The notes below the pieces were generated by a model. That model searched no databases, was not told where the DNA came from, and was given only the letters and a program-made list of their open reading frames with translations. The position numbers and the translations under genes were made by a program. From Hymenobacter ruricola (GTDB lineage Bacteria > Bacteroidota > Bacteroidia > Cytophagales > Hymenobacteraceae): 64,000 nucleotides of DNA. Positions 58,333-64,000 of this stretch are shown here, in pieces; position 1 is the first letter of the stretch, and each line of letters opens with the position of its first letter. The stretch lies in the NCBI RefSeq assembly GCF_015694525.1, contig NZ_JADQDM010000001.1:310001-374000 (forward strand). The letters run 5' to 3'.

Positions 58333-60396
58333 ATGCCCCATACCCTCGAAAACTACACCCTCGGCCGCTGGGCCGCCGGCGGCAATACGCCCCAGGAGCT
58401 GCTCGACGCCAGCACCGGCGAAGTCATTGCCCTGGCCAACACCGAAGGCTTCGACTTTGCCGCCATCCTCGACTACGGCCGCCGCGTGGGCAACCCCCAG
58501 CTGCGCCGCATGACCTTTCACGAGCGGGGCCGCATGCTCAAGGCGCTGGCCTTCCACTTGCAGGAAAAAAAAGAAATTTTCTACGAGCTCAGCTACCGCT
58601 CCGGCGCCACGCGGGCCGATTCCTGGATTGACATCGAGGGCGGCATCGGCAACCTGTTTGCCAACGCCTCCTTGCGCCGCAAGTTTCCCGACAAGCCGTT
58701 TTATGTGGAAGGCGAGCCGGTGGGCCTGAGCAAGGGCGGCACTTTCATGGCCCAGCACCTGCTGGTGCCGCGCGAGGGCGTGGCCGTGCACATCAACGCC
58801 TACAACTTTCCCATCTGGGGCATGCTGGAGAAAATTGCGGTGAACCTGCTGGCCGGCATGCCCGCCGTGGTGAAGCCCGCCGTGCCCTCGGCCTACCTCA
58901 CCGAGGCCGTGGTGCGCGAAATCATCGCCTCCGGCATCCTGCCCGAAGGTGCCCTGCAACTGGTGGTGGGCTCGGGCCAGGGCCTGCTCGACCACGTCAC
59001 CTACCAGGACGTGGTCACGTTCACTGGCTCGGCCAGCACCGGCCGCAAGCTGCGCGCCCACCCGCGCATCATCGAGGAAGCCGTGCCGTTCACCATGGAA
59101 GCCGACTCGCTCAACGCTGCTGTGCTGGGCGTGGATGCCCGGCCCGGCACCCCGGAATTCGACTTATTCATCAAGGAAATCCGCAAGGAGATGACGGCCA
59201 AGTGCGGGCAGAAATGCACCGCCATCCGCCGCGCCATTGTGCCCGAAGCCTACCTCGAAGACGTGCAGATTGCCTTAGGTAAGGCCCTGGCTCAAACCAC
59301 CGTGGGCCACCCGCAGGCCGAGGGCGTGCGCATGGGCGCGCTGGCCGGCCGGGCCCAGGCCGAGATTTTCCGCGAGCGGGTGCGCCACCTGGCCAAAAAT
59401 ACGCCCATCGTGTACGGCAACCTGGAAGAAGTGGAGTTGCTGGGCAAGGAGCGCGGCGCCGATTACGCCAAGGGCGCCTTTACCTCGCCCATCGTGCTGC
59501 GCAACGACGACCCGTTCAAGCACCTCGACAGCCACGAAATCGAAGCCTTCGGCCCGGTGGTGACGCTGATGCCCTACCGTGAAACCGAAGAAGCCGTGAC
59601 GCTGGCCAACCTGGGCAAAGGCTCGCTGGTGTGCTCGCTGGCCACCAACGACCCGCGCACGGCCCAGGACTTGGTGATGGGGACCGCCACCCACCACGGC
59701 CGCATCCTGGTGCTGAACGGCGAAATGGCCAAGGAAAGCACCGGGCACGGCTCGCCGCTGCCGCAACTCATCCACGGCGGCCCCGGCCGGGCCGGCGGCG
59801 GGCAGGAGATGGGCGGCATTCGTGGGGTGGAGCATTTTATGCAGCGCGTGGCCCTGCAAGGCTCGCCCAGCATGATTACGGCCATCACGGAGGTGTACCA
59901 GACCGGCGCCCGGCAGATTGAACGCGACAAGCACCCCTTCCAGCACTACTTCGAGGAGCTGGAAATCGGCCAGACCTACACCACGCACCGCCACACCGTG
60001 ACGGAGGCCGACATCACGGCCTTCGCCCAGGTGTCGGGCGATAATTTCTACGCCCACGTCGACGCCACCTCGCTGGAAGGCACGCTCTTCACCGGCCGCG
60101 TGGCCCACGGCTACTACATCCTGAGCAAGGCCGCCGGTATGTTCGTGGACCCGCGCAAAGGACCCGTGCTGCTCAACTACGGCCTCGACGAGTGCCGCTT
60201 CACCAAGCCCGTGTACCCCGGCATGACCATCGGCGTGACGTTGACGGTGAAGGAGAAAGTAGGACAGGAGAAGCGCGACGAAACCGACGTGGCCAAGGGC
60301 ATCGTGCGCTGGCTAGTGACCGTGACCGATGAAACCGCAGAGACGGTGGCCGTGGCCACGATTCTGACAATGGTGAAGAAGAAAAATCAGGAGTAA
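58333..60396 (+). CDS. paaZ: PaaZ-type bifunctional aldehyde dehydrogenase/enoyl-CoA hydratase
   Basis: 687 residues. An N-terminal aldehyde dehydrogenase has the nucleophile Cys295 (AKCGQKCTAIRRA) and INAYNFPIWGMLEKIAVNLL. A C-terminal MaoC-like hotdog domain (about 535-680) has the hydratase pair Asp570/His575 (VSGDNFYAHVDA). In phenylacetate catabolism PaaZ opens the oxepin-CoA ring and oxidises the aldehyde. No other paa gene is in the window, so it may serve another ring-CoA or the rest lies elsewhere. Confidence 0.93.
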   Translation: MPHTLENYTLGRWAAGGNTPQELLDASTGEVIALANTEGFDFAAILDYGRRVGNPQLRRMTFHERGRMLKALAFHLQEKKEIFYELSYRSGATRADSWIDIEGGIGNLFANASLRRKFPDKPFYVEGEPVGLSKGGTFMAQHLLVPREGVAVHINAYNFPIWGMLEKIAVNLLAGMPAVVKPAVPSAYLTEAVVREIIASGILPEGALQLVVGSGQGLLDHVTYQDVVTFTGSASTGRKLRAHPRIIEEAVPFTMEADSLNAAVLGVDARPGTPEFDLFIKEIRKEMTAKCGQKCTAIRRAIVPEAYLEDVQIALGKALAQTTVGHPQAEGVRMGALAGRAQAEIFRERVRHLAKNTPIVYGNLEEVELLGKERGADYAKGAFTSPIVLRNDDPFKHLDSHEIEAFGPVVTLMPYRETEEAVTLANLGKGSLVCSLATNDPRTAQDLVMGTATHHGRILVLNGEMAKESTGHGSPLPQLIHGGPGRAGGGQEMGGIRGVEHFMQRVALQGSPSMITAITEVYQTGARQIERDKHPFQHYFEELEIGQTYTTHRHTVTEADITAFAQVSGDNFYAHVDATSLEGTLFTGRVAHGYYILSKAAGMFVDPRKGPVLLNYGLDECRFTKPVYPGMTIGVTLTVKEKVGQEKRDETDVAKGIVRWLVTVTDETAETVAVATILTMVKKKNQE

Positions 60397-60426
60397 TACG
60401 GACTGGTTTTGTAAGTCGGATTAACT

Positions 60427-60478
60427 CTTAAACGAAACAGCCACCATGTTGCAAAGCATGGTGGCTGTTTCGTTTAAG
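60427..60478. terminator. Long perfect hairpin after paaZ
   Basis: 22-bp arms 60427-60448 and 60457-60478 (CTTAAACGAAACAGCCACCA core), 8-bp loop, 30 bp after the paaZ stop. Short T runs only, so termination is likely but not certain. Nothing else is visible in 60479-60694. Confidence 0.75.
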
Positions 60479-60694
60479 GCTATCTGTGAATTAAGAGTAA
60501 CACCAACTGACCCGGTTAGTCCTGATTGCCGTTGGGAATCTGGATACTATTAGGATAACAGCTGGGGCTCGGCTCACGGAGCTACTGGTGCCACTTGGGC
60601 ACTGAGGCCCTGAGCAGCTTTCACGAACGCCGGTGCACCTGCTGCGTAAGCCCTTGCGGCGCCCAGCGCGCCTGCCTCCACCCAACCCGATTGC

Positions 60695-61624
60695 ATGCAC
60701 CGAACCCTGGAACTGACCGTGCCGCCGACCGTCACCGACGCGCTGGCCGCGCAGCTCACTGATTTAGATGCCGTGATTGGCCTGGCCGTGCTGCGCGGGG
60801 CCTCGCGCAAGCCCGTCGGCGACGTGCTCACGGTGCACGTGCTCAACCGCGGGGCCGACGAGGTGCTGCGCCGGGCCCGGGCCGCCGTGGCCAACCCGCA
60901 GGACCTGAGCGTGGTGACCAGCGAAGTGGCCAGCTTCATTGCCCCGGCCGCCCACGAGGCCGTGGACGACGACCGCGACGAGGCCATTTGGGAAGAAATG
61001 GAAAGCGGCCTGCGCCACCAGGGTCGCATCACCACCAACTACTTGCTGCTCATGGGCCTGGGTGGCATCATCGCCGCCATCGGCTTGGTGGCGGAGCCCG
61101 TGCCGCAGGCCGTGGCGTTTGTGGCTTCGGCCGTCATCGCGCCCGGCTTCGACCCCATGACCAAAGTGCCGCTGGGCCTGGTGCTCCGGCGTTGGTCGTT
61201 GGTGCGGCGGGGCCTGGAATCGGCCGGGGCCGGCTACGCCGTGCTGGTGGCCGCGGCGGCCCTCACCATGTGGGCGCTGGTGGCGGCCGGCGAAACCAGC
61301 GCCGCTGCCCTCGCCGCCAACGGCGAGGTGCAGCACCTGGCCCACCCGAAGCTGCCGGAACTGCTGCTGGCCGCGGCGGGGGCCCTGGCCGGGGTGGTCA
61401 CCCTGGCCGCGTTTCGGCGCAGCTTTCAGGCCGGGCCGCTCATCGCCATGGCCTTTGTGCCGGCCGCCGCGCTCATCGGCGCGGGCCTGGTGGTGGGCCG
61501 CGCCGATTTGGCGCTGGAAGGCCTGGAGCGGTTTGGGGCCGACTGGGGCTTCATTGTCGGGCTGGGTGTGCCGTTCCTGTGGCTCAAGCAGCGCTTCGTG
61601 CACCGCCGGCCCCCACTGGTGTAG
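60695..61624 (+). CDS. DUF389 family membrane protein
   Basis: 309 residues. A soluble N-terminal part (about 1-90, MHRTLELTVPPTVTDALAAQ) precedes six hydrophobic segments (YLLLMGLGGIIAAIGLVAEP, AVAFVASAVIAPGFDPMTKV, LLAAAGALAGVVTLAAFRRS). The PxFDP motif (APGFDPMTKVPLG) is diagnostic for DUF389. Function unknown in the family. Alone between a hairpin and the convergent tssG. Confidence 0.85.
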   Translation: MHRTLELTVPPTVTDALAAQLTDLDAVIGLAVLRGASRKPVGDVLTVHVLNRGADEVLRRARAAVANPQDLSVVTSEVASFIAPAAHEAVDDDRDEAIWEEMESGLRHQGRITTNYLLLMGLGGIIAAIGLVAEPVPQAVAFVASAVIAPGFDPMTKVPLGLVLRRWSLVRRGLESAGAGYAVLVAAAALTMWALVAAGETSAAALAANGEVQHLAHPKLPELLLAAAGALAGVVTLAAFRRSFQAGPLIAMAFVPAAALIGAGLVVGRADLALEGLERFGADWGFIVGLGVPFLWLKQRFVHRRPPLV

Positions 61625-61654
61625 CTGGTTTGCTGCTGAGTGCCTTCGAGCAGG

Positions 61655-62644
61655 TCAGATGCCGGCCGTAGTGAAGCCCAGCACCGGCGCGTCTTCGCCT
61701 TCGCCTAGGTAGAAAGCCGGCTCGGCGGTGGCCATCTCATAGCGCACCACCACGTCGGTTTCAAAGGCCACGAAGTATTCACAGAGCAGCTCCAGGGCCT
61801 TGGCGGGCCACTCGCCGGCCAGGTAGGCTTCCAAGCTGGCCACGGAAAGGCCGTGCAGGCTGATTTCGAGGGCGGGCAGGGTTTCCTGGTAGTCGCCGCC
61901 CAGCACCAGGTCGCGGCCCAGGGCCAGGTGGCCGAGGGCGCCGCCGGACGTGGGTTGGGCCGCAGTGGCCGCGGGCGCGGGCAGGGCATGGCGCTGGGGG
62001 GCAATGGTGCGCAACTGCACGGGCAGGCCCAGCACGCTCTCGAAGCACAACTGCGTGCGGGCCAGGTCGCCGACGATGCCGTGGGCCAATGGCAACAGAT
62101 ACAGCAGATTGGTGAGCGGCTCGGGGGGCAGGCCGCAGTCGGCAATGCCCCAGAAACGGGCCAGCGCCTCGTTGTACCAGCGGGCCGAGAGGTTGGTGAA
62201 ATAGCGCCGTTCCTCCTGCTCGACGCGCACCCGAAACCGGAAAAACTCCTGCTCGAACGGCAGGAAAAACAGCCGGGTGGCCTTCTCCTTGCGGCGCTGC
62301 AGGTGGATGTCCTGAATCATGGTGCGCACGCCGGGCGGGGCGTCGGTGGTGGCGCTACCGGGCTGGTGAAACACCTGCTGCGGCAGGGCGTCGTAGAGGC
62401 CTTCGCGGTGCACCTCCAGCACGGTGCGCACCACGGGGCGACTGCCGCGCTCGAAGGGCTCGTCGCTCACGGCGCCCAGGTCGCGGCGGTAGCGCCGGGC
62501 AAACAGGCCCACCGGCCGCACCAGAAAGTCATCGAAGTCGTAGCCGAAAGCCAGCAATTCGGCCAGAATTACTTCCAGGCGCAAGTCGAAGGGCTGGCGG
62601 CGCAACTGGGCCAGCAGGCGATGAACGGAGATGGTATCGGACAC
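61655..62644 (-). CDS. tssG: T6SS baseplate protein TssG (subtype iii-like)
   Basis: 329 residues from GTG 62644 (VSDTISVHRLLAQLRRQPFD); the longer frame to 62824 reads through non-coding sequence. The pattern EVILAELLAFGYDFDDFLVR, RFRVRVEQEERRYFTNLSAR and RFWGIADCGLPPEPLTNLLY fits the divergent TssG of Bacteroidota T6SS, a baseplate wedge subunit next to TssF and TssK. The identification leans on its setting: tssN and tssK on the opposite strand. Promoter region 62645-62843 is shared with tssN. Confidence 0.65.
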   Translation of the reverse strand: MSDTISVHRLLAQLRRQPFDLRLEVILAELLAFGYDFDDFLVRPVGLFARRYRRDLGAVSDEPFERGSRPVVRTVLEVHREGLYDALPQQVFHQPGSATTDAPPGVRTMIQDIHLQRRKEKATRLFFLPFEQEFFRFRVRVEQEERRYFTNLSARWYNEALARFWGIADCGLPPEPLTNLLYLLPLAHGIVGDLARTQLCFESVLGLPVQLRTIAPQRHALPAPAATAAQPTSGGALGHLALGRDLVLGGDYQETLPALEISLHGLSVASLEAYLAGEWPAKALELLCEYFVAFETDVVVRYEMATAEPAFYLGEGEDAPVLGFTTAGI

Positions 62645-62843
62645 GGGCGAATACGTAAGCGGGCGAAGGCGCCCAAAGTAACCACTTCTTCGCTGCCTTA
62701 CGCCGCCCGCCGGGGCGGGGTTGGGCCGGCGGCCGGCCAAGGGAATGGCCCTGAGTTGATATTTTGCGTACATTGTTCGGCTGCCCATAACCGGGGCAGG
62801 GGAGGCCCGGCCGCCTTTGCCCAATCGATTATCCGTTTCCCTA

Positions 62844-63695
62844 ATGCTTCCAAACCCTGCTTCTCAGGCCAGTTCCGCCGCTTCCAGCACCTTGTCCAAC
62901 GCCAGTTCGCGGGTGCAGAACAGTAAGGTATTCATCAGTAGTTTTTTGTATGTGCTGGGCACGGTGCTCGTGTTCGGCTTGCTGGGGCTGGCGGCGGTGC
63001 GCAGCCCGCTCACGTTTCCGCCCACGCTGGCACTGCTGCAGCTGGCCGTGCTGTTGCTCGGCTGGCTCTACGCCGCCATGCTGCCGCGCTGGCTGGGCTG
63101 GTACGACCGCGACAGCCGCTGGCAAACCGCCCTTATTTTGCTGGTGACGGCCCTGCTGGGGGCCGGCGCCATCCTGGCGCTGCGCTGGGTGCCCTGGGCC
63201 AAAAACTACCTGCCGCCCGCCGGCTTTGTCACGGCCGTTATTCCGTTTTTGCTGCCGTATTTCTTCTGGCAGTCGTACCGGGCCTGGCGGGCCATTCCGT
63301 ACAAGCAGTACAAGCTGTGGCACTACAACCCGCTGGCCGCCAGCCCCGACCTTTCGCGCATGGACCTGAACAACTTCATGGTTGTTCATTTCTGGATGAC
63401 GCGACGTTACGGCGAGGCGCTCTACCACGACTTCTCCTCGAAAGCGCCCCACCAGATGCGGCTGAGCGATTTGTTCGCCATCTTCCTCACCGATTATAAC
63501 AAGCTCAAGCCCGACCAGGCCCTGCAGTACGTTGACAACCAGGGGCAGGCCTACGGCTGGCTGTTCTACGCCAAGCGCCCGTGGTGGCGCGGCCGTCATT
63601 ATTATGACCCGGACTACACGTTCCAAGACAATTTCCTGCGCCAGGGCAGCATCATCGTGGCCCAGCGCGTGCCCGCTCTGTCCGCCGCCGAATAA
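62844..63695 (+). CDS. tssN: TssN-like membrane protein of the subtype iii T6SS
   Basis: 283 residues from ATG 62844. Four hydrophobic segments (SSFLYVLGTVLVFGLLGLAA, LALLQLAVLLLGWLYAAMLP, TALILLVTALLGAGAILALR, GFVTAVIPFLLPYFFWQSYR) precede a soluble C-terminus (LNNFMVVHFWMTRRYGEALY, MRLSDLFAIFLTDYNKLKPD). TssN is a Bacteroidota-specific envelope subunit of this secretion type. The tssK start 56 bp downstream supports it. Confidence 0.7.
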   Translation: MLPNPASQASSAASSTLSNASSRVQNSKVFISSFLYVLGTVLVFGLLGLAAVRSPLTFPPTLALLQLAVLLLGWLYAAMLPRWLGWYDRDSRWQTALILLVTALLGAGAILALRWVPWAKNYLPPAGFVTAVIPFLLPYFFWQSYRAWRAIPYKQYKLWHYNPLAASPDLSRMDLNNFMVVHFWMTRRYGEALYHDFSSKAPHQMRLSDLFAIFLTDYNKLKPDQALQYVDNQGQAYGWLFYAKRPWWRGRHYYDPDYTFQDNFLRQGSIIVAQRVPALSAAE

Positions 63696-63723
63696 GCCTG
63701 CGGGCAAGCACGCCGGCTTTTTT
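63695..63723 (+). terminator. Hairpin terminator after tssN
   Basis: AGCCTGCG pairs with CGCCGGCT (one mismatch) and six Ts follow, directly at the tssN stop. Confidence 0.7.
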
Positions 63724-63727
63724 CGGT

Positions 63728-63735
63728 TACTTTCG
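63728..63735 (+). promoter_or_regulatory. tssK candidate -7 element (TACTTTCG)
   Basis: Matches TAnnTTYG, just after the tssN terminator and 16 bp before the tssK ATG. Suggests tssK has its own promoter. Confidence 0.5.
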
Positions 63736-63751
63736 CTTCTCTTTCCCGGCT

Positions 63752-64000
63752 ATGATTCCTGAAATTACTTACTATCCGGTGAATTGGGTCGACGGGATGA
63801 AAATCTCCCGCCGCCACTTCGCCGAAACCGAGCGGTTCACCACCGACCACCTGCGCGACGCCGTGGCCCTGCAGCTGCGCCCCGACAACTACGGCCTGCT
63901 GCCTGCCGCCAACGAGCTGGGCAGCCCCGCCGCTTTTGAGCTGCTGCTGAGCGTGGATGCCCAGAGCGAGGTGCAAGCCCGCCTCACGCAGTGCCGGGCC
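63752..64000 (+). CDS. tssK: T6SS baseplate protein TssK, 3' truncated by window edge
   Basis: First 83 residues only. The start YPVNWVDGMKISRRHFAETE is the conserved TssK/VasE opening of Bacteroidota. TssK links the baseplate to the membrane complex. The rest of the cluster should continue to the right of the window. Confidence 0.85.
   Translation, partial: MIPEITYYPVNWVDGMKISRRHFAETERFTTDHLRDAVALQLRPDNYGLLPAANELGSPAAFELLLSVDAQSEVQARLTQCRA

Overview
The window is a dense, high-GC bacterial chromosome segment. It most resembles a Hymenobacter-like member of the Bacteroidota (Cytophagales). The evidence is two kinds of type IX secretion C-terminal sorting domain (a T9SS type A tail near 28.4 kb and a gliding-motility CTD near 37 kb), the edge of a Bacteroidota-type (subtype iii) type VI secretion cluster at the right end, LytS/LytTR and NarL-type signalling, few visible Shine-Dalgarno sequences and a few TAnnTTYG-like -7 boxes. 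The genus is an inference; no rRNA or tRNA gene was seen.

Left part (0-16 kb): a purine cluster (purD partial, purN, purF, purM), a small AT-rich island with a broken gene, nicotinate phosphoribosyltransferase, a pair of divergent NarL-type regulators, a KdsC-like phosphatase, an ECF sigma factor with a small zinc-finger protein, and a ferredoxin with a ferredoxin reductase.

The most unusual block is at 16.4-26.9 kb. Seven co-directional genes encode a lipoprotein with a vWA-like degenerate MIDAS, a small membrane protein, a tubulin/FtsZ-like GTPase, an 1135-residue actin/Hsp70-fold protein, a membrane-anchored linker protein, a MotA/TolQ-like channel with a long coiled-coil tail, and a MotB/OmpA-like stator partner. 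Tubulin-like and actin-like proteins together with a proton-driven motor pair suggest an envelope-spanning machine of unknown purpose.

Further right: class II aldolase (27 kb). A minus-strand set (29.3-36.8 kb) starts with PqqD-like, ATP-grasp and PLP-decarboxylase genes and continues into a urea-transporter/M23-peptidase fusion carrying eight exact 42-bp repeats, then two TPR/outer-membrane genes. After it come a gliding-motility CTD protein, a small lipoprotein, a MauG-like dihaem peroxidase and a LytS/LytTR pair. A kaiC-kaiB-kaiB-histidine kinase-response regulator set without kaiA lies at 43.2-47.9 kb. Next are LysR plus a YeiH exporter, a copper P-type ATPase, the oxidative pentose-phosphate genes (rpiA; gnd-zwf-pgl), a lone paaZ, a DUF389 protein and the divergent start of the T6SS cluster (tssG; tssN, tssK).

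About two dozen palindromic repeats of at least five families fill many gaps. One has entered purM in frame, one supplies the purN C-terminus, and they occupy almost every junction of the tubulin/actin/motor operon. Several also look able to act as terminators.
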